The translations under genes were made by a program, and so were the position numbers. From Nitrobacteraceae bacterium AZCC 2146 (GTDB taxonomy: Bacteria > Pseudomonadota > Alphaproteobacteria > Rhizobiales > Xanthobacteraceae), in contig JBAGRP010000001.1 in NCBI GenBank assembly GCA_036924855.1, positions 2,170,001 to 2,234,000 of the forward strand: a DNA stretch of 64,000 nt, written 5' to 3'. The stretch's first letter is position 1. Each line of letters starts with the position of its first letter. The notes beneath the pieces were generated by a model. That model was not told the origin of the DNA. It was given only the letters and a program-made list of their open reading frames with translations, and did no database searches. Below, in pieces: positions 37,675 to 46,245 of this stretch.

Positions 37675-37951
37675 CGCATGGTTCCCCTCGGCGCCTTGAT
37701 ACCCCGCCAGCCCGGCTTTTTCCTAGCCCAATCGTGGCCAGATCGCGACTGCCCGCATGGTGAACGACGGATTAAGGGTTTCGATCGAATGATCGGTCAA
37801 AACACACCCGATTTTGGCATGTTTCGCATAGCGTCCAGCGATCAACACGGCGGGTGACGGATGGCGCGCCGCACCCTCGACAACCAACGCGAGCCGCGGA
37901 ATCAAAGACGTGGTCAGATTTGCAAATTCAGCGGCGATGCATGGCGGATCG

Positions 37952-39124
37952 ATGACGGGCACGGCCAGCCAGCATTCGCTGCCAGGAGACGCGCTTGCGC
38001 CGCTCACGGCCATCGCCGTCGAGCCGTGGCGCGTGCTTGCGCAACGCGCCATCGAGCCTAACGGCTATTATCTGCCGGAATGGGAACTGGCGGTGAACGC
38101 CTCTGCGACCGGCCGCACCGACGTCTCGGCGCTGGCCGCATGGAGCGACGCGGCCGGCGCGCCTCACCTGATCGCGCTGCTGCCGGTGATCTCGGCGTGG
38201 CGCGCTTACCGATTACCGCTGCCGGCGCTGGTCAGCGCCCATCCCTACGGCACGCTCACCACGCCGTTGCTCGATCGCGACATGGCGCGGGACGCCGTCA
38301 CATGCCTGCTGGATCAGGCACGCAGCGCCGGCGCTCGGGCGCTGCTCCTGCGCGAGGTGTCGCTCGATGGCGCCACCATGAAAGCCATCACCGAAGTTCT
38401 CCGCGAGGCCGGCACAGCGCCCTGCGTACTGCAATCCCATGGCCGCGCCTGTCTCGATGCGACCCGCGACGTCGAGGAACTGTTGCACGACGCGCTGGGC
38501 TCCAAGAAGTTGAAGGAACTGCGCCGGCTGCGCAACCGGCTCACCGAGCAGCATGGTGCGGTGACCTTTCATGTTGCGCGCACGCCAGATGACGTCGCCT
38601 CCGCGCTTGAAAGCTTCCTGACGCTGGAGGCCAGTGGCTGGAAGGGCAAACGCGGCACCGCGCTGCTACAGGATCCCGGCGACGCCGCCTTCGTCCGCCG
38701 CGCCACCGTTGCCCTCGCAGAGCGCGGCCAGTGCGAAATCGTCACGCTACGCACCGGCGATGCGCGGGTCGCCGCGGCGATCGTGCTGCGACATCTCGAT
38801 CGTGCCTTCTATTTCAAGCTCGGCATCGACGAGCGCTTCGGCAAATTCTCACCCGGCGTGCAGCTGACCCTCGACCTCACCCGCCATCTGTGCGCCGACC
38901 CGGCCATTGCGAGCGCCGACTCCACCGCGAGCGCCGGCCATCCGATGATCGATCCTATCTGGCGCGGTCGGCTCGGCATCGGCGACGTGCTGATCCCGCT
39001 GCGACCTGGTGATCCCGTGGTGGCGCTGATCCGTGCGGCGCTGACGCTGCGCCGGACTATCCGTGAGGCGCTGCGCCGCGTCAGGGACTCGATGCGAACG
39101 CCTACTCTGCCGTCTGCGCGTTGA
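37952..39124 (+). CDS. GNAT-family acetyltransferase (FemAB-like)
   Basis: The 390-residue protein resembles the double-GNAT / FemAB-like group (acetyltransferase 6). Recognisable segments are LDATRDVEELLHDALG-SKKLKELRR and the second-half LEASGWKGKRGTALLQDPGD and LGIDERFGKFSPGVQL. Such proteins transfer acyl groups to amines on lipids, sugars or peptides. Starts at 37910 (GTG) and 37952 (ATG) both read in frame; I prefer 37952. The end overlaps the convergent DsbA-like gene by 23 bases. Confidence 0.8.
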   Translation: MTGTASQHSLPGDALAPLTAIAVEPWRVLAQRAIEPNGYYLPEWELAVNASATGRTDVSALAAWSDAAGAPHLIALLPVISAWRAYRLPLPALVSAHPYGTLTTPLLDRDMARDAVTCLLDQARSAGARALLLREVSLDGATMKAITEVLREAGTAPCVLQSHGRACLDATRDVEELLHDALGSKKLKELRRLRNRLTEQHGAVTFHVARTPDDVASALESFLTLEASGWKGKRGTALLQDPGDAAFVRRATVALAERGQCEIVTLRTGDARVAAAIVLRHLDRAFYFKLGIDERFGKFSPGVQLTLDLTRHLCADPAIASADSTASAGHPMIDPIWRGRLGIGDVLIPLRPGDPVVALIRAALTLRRTIREALRRVRDSMRTPTLPSAR

Positions 39125-39767
39125 CCTCCGCCGACACCTGCCGGATGGCACGGGCGAGCTGATCCGCCGGCTGCGCGCCGGAGATCGCGTACTTGCCGGC
39201 AAACACAAACGTCGGGACGCCGGAGATGCCCTTGTCGGAAGCGTCCTTGGCCTGCGCCGAGATCAGATCGACGTCCTCGTCGGTGGCGAGGCGCTTGCGG
39301 ATGTCGTCGGCGTCGAGCCCGACATCGGCCGCAGCCTGCACCAGCGTCTCGCTCAGCGTGAGATCGCCGCCATCGCGAAAATACAATTCCATCAGCCGCT
39401 GCTTGATCTGCGCTGACTTTCCCGAGGCATCCGCCCAATGGATCAGGCGATGGCAATCGATGGTGTTGGGCTGGCGCTTCACGCTCTCCGGCCGATAGGT
39501 CAGGCCCTCTTCGCCGGCCGCGGCGACGACGCGCTGCGCGATGCCCTTGTAGGCGTCCACGGAGCCGAACTTGGTTTCCAGATAGGTGGAGCGGTCGATG
39601 CCCTCGCGCGGGATCCAGGGGTTGAGGAAGAACGGCCGCCAGTTCACCTCGACCGGCACGTCCGGCGCCAGCGCCAGTGCGTTCTCGATACGGCGCTTGC
39701 CGATGTAGCACCACGGGCAAACGACGTCGGAGACGATATCGATCTGAAGCGGCTTTGCGGTGCTCAT
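39102..39767 (-). CDS. DsbA-family oxidoreductase (FrnE-like)
   Basis: The 221-residue thioredoxin-fold protein has the active site CPWC (DVVCPWCYIGKRRIENAL) and lacks a signal peptide, as in the cytoplasmic FrnE subgroup. It would form or isomerise disulfides, or act like 2-hydroxychromene-2-carboxylate isomerase. ATG 39767 and 39773 are both possible. Its stop region overlaps the end of the GNAT gene convergently. Confidence 0.88.
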   Translation of the reverse strand: MSTAKPLQIDIVSDVVCPWCYIGKRRIENALALAPDVPVEVNWRPFFLNPWIPREGIDRSTYLETKFGSVDAYKGIAQRVVAAAGEEGLTYRPESVKRQPNTIDCHRLIHWADASGKSAQIKQRLMELYFRDGGDLTLSETLVQAAADVGLDADDIRKRLATDEDVDLISAQAKDASDKGISGVPTFVFAGKYAISGAQPADQLARAIRQVSAEVNAQTAE

Positions 39768-40048
39768 AAGCATTTCCTCGCTGGCATTTCATCAAAACAT
39801 AGGCGAGGCGCGGGACGCGGGCAAGGCAACGCAAGCCGACCCAGCAAAATGGTCACCGGGCGGAGTCCACTTGCGTTGCCGCCTCATATGACTGTCGCGA
39901 AGTACATCGCTCAGTCCCTCGATACCCGACGCGATGGGCAAACACGCCTTTGTGATTTTCGAAAACGCATCGCTTGACGTGGCGCAAGGCCCGCTCTTCC
40001 TGCGCGCTGTATTGACATGATCACTGAGTGGCAAAGGGGAATGGTACC

Positions 40049-40525
40049 ATGTGGATTACCGGCGATGACTTTCGCATCAAGGTTGAGAACTTCGATCTGA
40101 CCAATGGCTTCAACATCCTCCGCATCATCTGCGGAGCGTTTCTGTTCCCGCACGTCGCCGGGAAATTCGTGGCAGGTGCAGTCTCCGCCGGCACAGCGGG
40201 GTTCTTCGCCAAGGCGGGCTTCCATCCACCGGAGGTCTGGGTGTTGATCGCCGCCGCCGCTGAAACCGCCGCGGGAGTTGCACTGGTGCTGGGCATCTGC
40301 ACCCGCTTCGCGGCGCTGGGTGCGGTGGTCCTGCTGCTCTTTGCGGTCTATGCGCTGCAGGTCGTCAAGGGCTTCGGCTGGACCTGGAATACGGGTGGAT
40401 ATGAATATCCGGTGTTCTGGGCGATCACGTCGCTCGCGGTGGCCATCGAAGCATGGAAGACGGCGCTGCGACACACCTCCGTCGCCGGTTCGCACACGTC
40501 CATGCCGGCGTCGGCAAGCGCATAG
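40049..40525 (+). CDS. DoxX family membrane protein
   Basis: This 158-residue protein has about four transmembrane helices in a DoxX-like order (ILRIICGAFLFPHVAGKFVA, then AAAAETAAGVALVLGIC, then AALGAVVLLLFAVYALQVV). DoxX proteins are inner-membrane subunits linked to quinol oxidation or redox stress. The ATG at 40049 follows AAAGGGGA. A strong terminator follows at 40551. Confidence 0.85.
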   Translation: MWITGDDFRIKVENFDLTNGFNILRIICGAFLFPHVAGKFVAGAVSAGTAGFFAKAGFHPPEVWVLIAAAAETAAGVALVLGICTRFAALGAVVLLLFAVYALQVVKGFGWTWNTGGYEYPVFWAITSLAVAIEAWKTALRHTSVAGSHTSMPASASA

Positions 40526-40550
40526 ACCCCGCATCGTTGTAGGACAAAGA

Positions 40551-40584
40551 CCGGCAGTCAGCGATGACTGTCGGGCTATTTTTT
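40551..40584 (+). terminator. Rho-independent terminator of doxX-like gene
   Basis: CCGGCAGTCA-gcga-TGACTGTCGG (one mismatch) is followed by GCTATTTTTT. It overlaps the stop of the convergent tsdA-like gene. Confidence 0.8.
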
Positions 40585-41586
40585 GGTGCCGGCCGGCGGC
40601 TTCAATTTCAACTTGGCGATCGCGGCGCGGATCGGCGCGAACGGTCCGTATTTATGCTGCTGGGCGCTGAACCCATCTGCATAGGGCCCGTATGCGGCAT
40701 CGACCGGCTTCTTCAGCAGATCCGGAAAATCCTTGTCCAGGCCAGCCTTCACCGGCCGTGGCTGCGAGATCATGTAGGCGGCCAGGTCCCAGGCCTGCTC
40801 GCCGGTCAGCCGCGGATTAAGATAGTCGGCGCCGTGCGGCATGTTGGAATGCAGGAAATTGGCCGCCATGATCAGCCGCGCCATGCCGGCGCCGCTGTTG
40901 AAGCTGTCCGGCCCCCACAGCGGCGGCATCATGTAGCCGAGATCGGTCGTCGGCAGGCTGCGGCGGATCCCGGAGCCATCCGTATTGTGGCAGGCGACAC
41001 ATTTCTCGGCATAGAGCGCCTTGCCACGCACCGGATCGGCCGCGCCCTTCAGCTCCGGGATCGAACCCGCGCCGAGCCCGGGCAGAATCTTTCCCGCCGG
41101 CACGCCGGAGGACAGAAACTTGATATAGGCGACGATGGCCTGCATCTCGCCGCTGTCGTTCGGCAATTCGCGCCCGTTCATGCTGCGCAGCATGCAGGAA
41201 TTGACGCGATCCTCGATGGTGATCTCCGCGCCGAGCCGGGCGCTGTATTGCGGAAACAGCTCAAACAAACCGAAGATTGGCAGACCGAATTTCTTGGTGC
41301 CGGCCTGCAGATGGCAATTGCTGCAGGCAAGATTATTGCCGGCATAGCGCTTCGCGGGATCGGCGACTTCAGGTCCGATATGGGCGTAGGTCGCCGTGAT
41401 GAGATCACGGCCGCGCCGTACCAGCCGCCCCTGGGAGTCGTCCGGCAGCGCGCCGACCTCCGGCGCCGTCCAGATGACGGGCGCCGCGGTTTGCGCGCGC
41501 GAAACGCCGGTGCCGAATACACCAGTCACAATGACCGCGAGGACGGACAGCGAAGCAGAACGAAGCTTGGCATGAGATGACGGCAT
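40576..41586 (-). CDS. tsdA: Dihaem c-type cytochrome, thiosulfate dehydrogenase-like (TsdA)
   Basis: The 336-residue protein has a signal peptide (MPSSHAKLRSASLSVLAVIV, cleavage near SRA) and two CxxCH haem sites: CSNCH at 88-92 and CVACH at 196-200. A conserved cysteine at 131 lies in DRVNSCMLRSMNG, matching the unusual Cys axial ligand of TsdA haem 1. The family oxidises thiosulfate to tetrathionate (or the reverse) in the periplasm. The open frame continues upstream to 41643, but the ATG at 41586 starts the signal peptide. An XRE regulator starts next door. Confidence 0.85.
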   Translation of the reverse strand: MPSSHAKLRSASLSVLAVIVTGVFGTGVSRAQTAAPVIWTAPEVGALPDDSQGRLVRRGRDLITATYAHIGPEVADPAKRYAGNNLACSNCHLQAGTKKFGLPIFGLFELFPQYSARLGAEITIEDRVNSCMLRSMNGRELPNDSGEMQAIVAYIKFLSSGVPAGKILPGLGAGSIPELKGAADPVRGKALYAEKCVACHNTDGSGIRRSLPTTDLGYMMPPLWGPDSFNSGAGMARLIMAANFLHSNMPHGADYLNPRLTGEQAWDLAAYMISQPRPVKAGLDKDFPDLLKKPVDAAYGPYADGFSAQQHKYGPFAPIRAAIAKLKLKPPAGTKK

Positions 41587-41643
41587 CGGCAGCCCGGATC
41601 TGGAGGACGACGAACATCGAACACCCATGCCCGGCGCTGTCAA

Positions 41644-42462
41644 TCAGCTGTCAAGACGGGCGGCTGTCTCGCGCAGCCGCTCCGCGGTGGCCTCATCCGC
41701 CGGAAAGAACGTCTCCACCGCGATTTCCGACAGCGTGATGTCCAACGGCGTGCCGAACACCATCGTGGTCGAGATAAAGCTCAGCACGTCATCGCCGAGC
41801 CGCATCCGGAACGGCACCGCGACGGCATCCGGCGCAACCGGCGCGGCCCGCGCCGGGATCGGATAGGTTTTCAGCTCCTGATAAAGCTTGAGTAGTTCGG
41901 GATCTGCGGTCGCCTCGCATTGCCGGTGCAGCCGCTCCAGCAGATGCGCGCACCATTCACCGAGATTGAGCGTGCGCGATGCCAGGCCTTCGGGATGAAA
42001 GGCGAGCCGCAGCACGTTGAGCGGCGGGCCCAGCCGCTCGGGCGCGAGCCCCGCCAGCAGCGGCATCACCATGCGATTGGCCGACACCAAGTTCCAGTGC
42101 CGGTCGATTGCCAGCGCCGGATGGGGTTCATGCGCCTTCAGCACCAGATCGATCGCGCGGCGCGCCGAGGCCAGCGCCGGATCATCCAGCGCACGCTGCG
42201 GAAAATGCGGCGCGAAGCCCGCGGCGACCAGCAGCACATTGCGCTCGCGCAACGGCACCTCGAGCCGTTCCGCCAGCCGCAGCACCATGTCGCGCGATGG
42301 CGCGGCGCGGCCGGTCTCGACGAAACTCAGATGTCGCGCGGAGATCTCCGCGTCGCCGGCAAGATCGAGCTGGCTGAGCCGGCGGCGCTGCCGCCATTCG
42401 CGAAGATGTTCGCCGATATGAGCGGGCCTGGCGGATGGTGAAATCGCGAGCTGTGCGGTCAT
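41644..42462 (-). CDS. XRE-family regulator with MmyB-like domain
   Basis: The 272-residue protein has an N-terminal XRE helix-turn-helix (LREWRQRRRLSQLDLAGDAE, then ISARHLSFVETGRAAPSRDM) and a C-terminal MmyB-like ligand-binding domain (KAHEPHPALAIDRHWNLVSA). These regulators bind a small hydrophobic ligand. It lies immediately upstream of tsdA-like on the same strand and could control it or itself. No operator is obvious. Confidence 0.88.
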   Translation of the reverse strand: MTAQLAISPSARPAHIGEHLREWRQRRRLSQLDLAGDAEISARHLSFVETGRAAPSRDMVLRLAERLEVPLRERNVLLVAAGFAPHFPQRALDDPALASARRAIDLVLKAHEPHPALAIDRHWNLVSANRMVMPLLAGLAPERLGPPLNVLRLAFHPEGLASRTLNLGEWCAHLLERLHRQCEATADPELLKLYQELKTYPIPARAAPVAPDAVAVPFRMRLGDDVLSFISTTMVFGTPLDITLSEIAVETFFPADEATAERLRETAARLDS

Positions 42463-42576
42463 GGCGAAAAGCTACCATGCGATTTTCACAGCTTCCATGA
42501 CCTCGGAGGTAATCGATTTGGGTCCGCGCCGCGGCCATCCTTGGATGCATCGACATCCAACCGAAGGAGAATGACC

Positions 42577-42975
42577 ATGATCAATCCATCCCTGCTGCTG
42601 CGCCGCGCCATCCAGGTCGATGCCGTCGTCAGCGGCGCCATGGCGCTGCTGCTGACATTCGGGGCCGGCCTGCTGGCGCCGCTACTGCATCTGCCCGAAC
42701 CGCTGCTGCTGGAATCCGGGCTGTTCCTGATCGCCTATGCCGCGCTGGTCGGCTGGCTTGGCACCCGCGACGCGATGCCGAAGGCATGGGTGATGGTCAT
42801 CATCGCCGGCAATGCGCTGTGGACGCTCGGCAGCATCGGACTGCTGTTCAGCGGCGCGGTAACGCCCAATTTGCTCGGTGAGGCCTTCGTCGCACTGCAG
42901 GCGATTGCAGTCGGCGTCTTCGCAGAACTGCAATATCTCGGCCTGCGTCGCAGCAGCGCCGCGCAGCCGGCCTAG
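42577..42975 (+). CDS. Hypothetical membrane protein
   Basis: This 132-residue frame starts at the second of two ATGs (42571, 42577), behind an AAGGAGA site. It has about four transmembrane helices (GAMALLLTFGAGLLAPL, FLIAYAALVGWLG, VMVIIAGNALWTLGSIGLLF, and a last one). It belongs to no family I can name. It diverges from the XRE regulator and ends convergently with the SET gene. Confidence 0.7.
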   Translation: MINPSLLLRRAIQVDAVVSGAMALLLTFGAGLLAPLLHLPEPLLLESGLFLIAYAALVGWLGTRDAMPKAWVMVIIAGNALWTLGSIGLLFSGAVTPNLLGEAFVALQAIAVGVFAELQYLGLRRSSAAQPA

Positions 42976-43592
42976 GCTGCGGCTTGCGCCTTGGCGCTCT
43001 TCGCCTTCTTGCCCTTGGCCGTCGCGGATGTCTTCTTCGCGGCGGCCTTCGGCTTCGGCGCGGCTTTCGCCTTGCTGGCGTGGCCGTTCAAAAGCTTTTT
43101 CTTCTCGGCCTGCTTCAGCGCCTTCTTCTCGGCCTTCGCCTTGAGCTTCAGCTTTTCGGCCTTCGCCTCGGCGCGCTTCTTGCTGCGCTTCTTCTCGCAG
43201 GAATCGCACTTGCAGCCGATCGGCTTCAGGTATTCCTTGAAGTAATCGGTGCCGTAATCGTAGTTGATTTCCACGCCGGGCTCGATGTTCTTGATGGCCC
43301 GGATAATGATCTTGCGCTTGCGCGCGCTGACATCGGATTCCGCATTCGGCTTGCAGGCATGGTTGATATAACGCGCGATGTTCTCGCGCACCGAGCCGTC
43401 GACGGTCCAACGCTTCGTGATCTGGAACAGGTATTTGTTCTCGACCGCGTCGTCCTTCTTCTTGTTGCAGTCAAGCATCGGTCCGAAATAGCGGACGATC
43501 TTGCTGCCCTTCTTGATCGGCTGAGTGGCGAACAGGCCGAGTCCGGTTTTGGAGCGGCCGACGCGGTAGGGCTTGCTGGACGAGACGGGCAT
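42972..43592 (-). CDS. SET-domain protein with Lys/Ala-rich tail
   Basis: The 206-residue product has a SET domain: GLGLFA near 17-22, RYINHACKPN at 74-83, and INYDYG at 109-114. A post-SET-like cysteine cluster CKCDSC follows at 127-132. The last 70 residues are Lys/Ala-rich and low complexity, like a nucleic-acid-binding tail. SET enzymes methylate lysines; the target here (histone-like protein, translation factor or ribosomal protein) is unknown. The start ATG at 43592 has a weak ribosome site. A divergent exported-protein gene begins at 43741. Confidence 0.85.
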   Translation of the reverse strand: MPVSSSKPYRVGRSKTGLGLFATQPIKKGSKIVRYFGPMLDCNKKKDDAVENKYLFQITKRWTVDGSVRENIARYINHACKPNAESDVSARKRKIIIRAIKNIEPGVEINYDYGTDYFKEYLKPIGCKCDSCEKKRSKKRAEAKAEKLKLKAKAEKKALKQAEKKKLLNGHASKAKAAPKPKAAAKKTSATAKGKKAKSAKAQAAA

Positions 43593-43740
43593 GATCTGAA
43601 GGCACTGACGCTGCTGGGGACAAAGGACGCGGAAAGAGCTTTGTAGATCGATTCCGCAGGTCCTGTCAGCACTCCGGGTGAACCTTCCCCAGCTTGTGAA
43701 CGTCAAAGGGGGGTTATTTCCCACCACAGGATGCATCCCG

Positions 43741-44358
43741 ATGTCGCGTTTCTCGTCTGCCGCCATGGTCGCCACGATACTGACCTGCACCGCGATCGGC
43801 GCCGTTTATGCCGGCGGCATTAGCAGCGTCTACAGCTCTACCGCCGACAAGGACTGCCGCAAGCTCTCTGGTTTCAAGGTCGATGGCGCTGACTACGCCT
43901 CCGAACGGGTCTGTCGCGGTCCCGCGGGTCTCGTGGTGCTGAAAAGCGAAGACGATCTGCGCGAAAACGTTTCGATCGGTCGGACCGCGAAGGCGGCGGC
44001 GAACCAGCCCGCAGCATCGCAAGGCTTCGGCCCGTTCAACTCGACCACCAATACGGTCGAATGGCGCCTCAGCGCCAATGGCAAGCCCTTCGCCATGATC
44101 CAGCGCTGGCACATCGCCGACAACGACGATCCCGACAAGGACGGCCGGCCGCAGACCAAGCAGATGCTGGTGGTGACGCGGCTGCCGCCCGGCGCCGTCT
44201 GCCACGTCGCTTATGTCGATGTGAAGGCCAACCCCGACGCCAACGAAGTCGCGCGCAAGGCCGCGGACGAAGCAGCGCGCGGTTTCACATGCGGGACAGA
44301 CAAGGTGAAGGTGATGGGTGCAAGCGGCCGCGCGGTCGAACTGACGTTGCCGCGCTAG
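43741..44358 (+). CDS. Exported hypothetical protein
   Basis: The 205-residue protein has a signal peptide (MSRFSSAAMVATILTCTAIG, cleavage near VYA) and three or four cysteines that could pair in the periplasm (DCRKLSG, RVCRGP, VCHVAYVD, FTCGTDK). No clear family is recognised; it is loosely like invasion-associated-locus-B-type proteins. Its 3' end overlaps the TetR gene by 4 bases (convergent). Confidence 0.75.
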   Translation: MSRFSSAAMVATILTCTAIGAVYAGGISSVYSSTADKDCRKLSGFKVDGADYASERVCRGPAGLVVLKSEDDLRENVSIGRTAKAAANQPAASQGFGPFNSTTNTVEWRLSANGKPFAMIQRWHIADNDDPDKDGRPQTKQMLVVTRLPPGAVCHVAYVDVKANPDANEVARKAADEAARGFTCGTDKVKVMGASGRAVELTLPR

Positions 44359-45119
44359 CAGCCTCCGACCCCGGGCGTGAGCATCGCCGCCAGCAGCATT
44401 TCTTCGGTGGTGCCTGGAGGCAAGCCACGGAGAATTTCACCGAGCCGTCCGTCGAGATAAAGCATGGCGAAGCCATGCACCATCGACCACACCCGCGCGA
44501 TATCAGCGGCCTGCGCGAGCGTCAGGTGATCCGGCACCACGGTCTCGTGACGGCGGGCCCCCACCAATCTTGCGAGATTGGCGAATGCGGCAGTCGATGC
44601 CTCCTGCAGTGCCGGCCTGTTATGATCGAGGCGCTCGGCCCGGAACATCAACTGGAACATGCACGGATTTTCCCGCGCGAAGGCGACATAGGCATTCGCC
44701 CTGCCCGCCGCGGCGGCTTCCGGTGAATTGGCGGCAGCCGCGGCCGCGCCCAACGCCGCGGAGAATTTCTTGAAGCCGATCGCCGCCAGCTCGCTGAGCA
44801 GGCCGGTGACGTCGCCAAAGTGATGGGCCGGGGCCGCATGAGAGACGCCCGCCTCGCGCGCCACCGCGCGCAACGTCAGCCCCTGCAGCCCGTCCCGCTC
44901 CGCCACCCGCTTGGCGGCCTTGAGCAGGGCTTCGTGCAAATCGCCGTGGTGATAGGGCTGTTCCCGGTCCGGTTTGCGGGCGGATTTGGCTGCAGACGCA
45001 ACGGGTTTATGGGCCAGCGCGGGCTTCTTGCCCGCTGCCGAGGCCATTTTCCCCGCTGCCGCAGATTTGTGCAGCAACTTGGGCGGCTTCTCTCGCTTTG
45101 TTGCGCTCTGAGTACCCAT
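44355..45119 (-). CDS. TetR-family regulator with Lys/Ala-rich N-terminal tail
   Basis: The 254-residue protein begins with a 50-residue histone-H1-like Lys/Ala/Pro-rich tail (KREKPPKLLHKSAAAGKMAS), then a TetR helix-turn-helix (LTLRAVAREAGVSHAAPAHHFG). The C-terminal half is the WHG-type ligand domain. The gene diverges from a membrane protein at 45234, and the 114-base gap has two GTCAA-type palindromes. Most likely it represses that gene and itself. Confidence 0.88.
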   Translation of the reverse strand: MGTQSATKREKPPKLLHKSAAAGKMASAAGKKPALAHKPVASAAKSARKPDREQPYHHGDLHEALLKAAKRVAERDGLQGLTLRAVAREAGVSHAAPAHHFGDVTGLLSELAAIGFKKFSAALGAAAAAANSPEAAAAGRANAYVAFARENPCMFQLMFRAERLDHNRPALQEASTAAFANLARLVGARRHETVVPDHLTLAQAADIARVWSMVHGFAMLYLDGRLGEILRGLPPGTTEEMLLAAMLTPGVGGC

Positions 45120-45141
45120 GGACGCAATCTAGGTATGCATT

Positions 45142-45167
45142 TTGACGCTGTCAAGATTTTCCTTGAC
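45142..45167. promoter_or_regulatory. Probable TetR operator (overlapping palindromes)
   Basis: TTGAC-N3-GTCAA at 45142-45154 and GTCAAG-N6-CTTGAC at 45150-45167 overlap; a further half-site GTCAAG lies at 45203. They sit between the divergent TetR and membrane-protein genes. Confidence 0.6.
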
Positions 45168-45191
45168 GACTCCTCCGGGCCGGCCTAAATC
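45163..45191 (+). promoter_or_regulatory. Candidate sigma-70 promoter for 45234 gene
   Basis: TTGACG - 17 bases - TAAATC. The -35 element lies inside the operator palindrome, so repressor binding would block it. Confidence 0.5.
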
Positions 45192-45233
45192 ATCTTTACA
45201 ACGTCAAGATATTTGCCGCGGGAGGTTCGTACC

Positions 45234-45812
45234 ATGTTATTTCTGATCCTCGCCCCGTTTGCGACCTTCGCAACGTTGACCATGCTGACGACAGTCAAGA
45301 TCAGCCTCGCCATCAGCGCGGCCGTGGCTTTCGGCCTGGTCAGCCGGGATCTCGCCAAGGGCCGCCCGATCAAGATGCTGTCGACGGGGGCCCTCGTTCT
45401 TTTCGCAGCGCTTGCCGGATATCATTTTCTCGCCACGACAGAATTGAGCCTGACGACGGTTCGACTTGCCATCGATAGCGGCGTGCTCGCCATCGCCCTG
45501 GGATCGATGGCGATCAGGCTGCCCTTCACCATTCAATACGCCCGCGAAGTGGTCGATGCCGAGACGACCAGGCTGCCCCGCTTCGTTAAGACCAACTATA
45601 TCCTGACCTGGGTCTGGACCGCTGCATTCGCGCTGATGCTGGTGGCGGACATTGTCGCGATCTATCTGCCGAGCACGCCGCTATGGGCGTGTGCTGCAAT
45701 CGCCTTCGCCGCCCGCAACAGCGCAAGCTACTTTACGCAGTGGTACCCGAAACACGTTCGCGCAGCGATCGCAGCCGGCCGCGATACGGCTCCGGTTGCC
45801 ACTGCCTCCTGA
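45234..45812 (+). CDS. Hypothetical membrane protein, TetR-linked
   Basis: The 192-residue protein has about five transmembrane helices (LFLILAPFATFATLTMLTTV at the start, ISLAISAAVAFGLVS next) with a soluble loop near the middle. A GGAGG ribosome site lies 9 bases before ATG 45234. It diverges from the TetR regulator, whose operator overlaps its promoter. The family was not recognised; a drug- or solvent-response role is a guess. YciB-like genes follow. Confidence 0.75.
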   Translation: MLFLILAPFATFATLTMLTTVKISLAISAAVAFGLVSRDLAKGRPIKMLSTGALVLFAALAGYHFLATTELSLTTVRLAIDSGVLAIALGSMAIRLPFTIQYAREVVDAETTRLPRFVKTNYILTWVWTAAFALMLVADIVAIYLPSTPLWACAAIAFAARNSASYFTQWYPKHVRAAIAAGRDTAPVATAS

Positions 45813-45862
45813 ACCATCACGACAAAAGCTCGCTCCCTAAAACAAGCGTGCGGAATCAACCA

Positions 45863-46171
45863 ATGATCAACCTCCTCCGTCAGCTGGTCACCAGCTTCCT
45901 TTCAACCATCGCCTTCTTCGCGGCTTTCGCGATTGCCGGGGACGTGCTGATCGCGGCCGTCGTCGCCATCGCCTGCGCAGCCGCGCAGTTCGTTCTCGCA
46001 ACGACCACGCACGGGAAACCCGGTGGGATGAAATGGGCCAGCGTGGCCGTTATCCTGGCGCTGACCGGAACGACGCTCGTCGGCGACGATGTCGACGCGT
46101 CGCTGTTATCGCCGACGCCCGTCACCTGTACGGCGCCTCATTGCGTTTGCCGAATGACACTGGCGATCTGA
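45863..46171 (+). pseudogene. Truncated YciB-like copy (tandem duplicate)
   Basis: The 102-residue frame MINLLRQLVTSFLSTIAFFA parallels the start of the next gene (MANVFRQLFVDFFSAIVFLA), and both share IAGDVLIA / ITGDVLIA. After about residue 75 it diverges, and it ends early, lacking the last four helices of the full-length copy at 46246. No continuation in another frame was found. It looks like a tandem duplicate that has lost its 3' end, though a shortened functional protein cannot be excluded. Confidence 0.65.
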
Positions 46172-46245
46172 CCGCCGCGGGTTGCTGAAGCTCGCGTGAA
46201 TAATTACACTTTTCCACATCGAGCAACGCGCGTGAAGGACATCCA

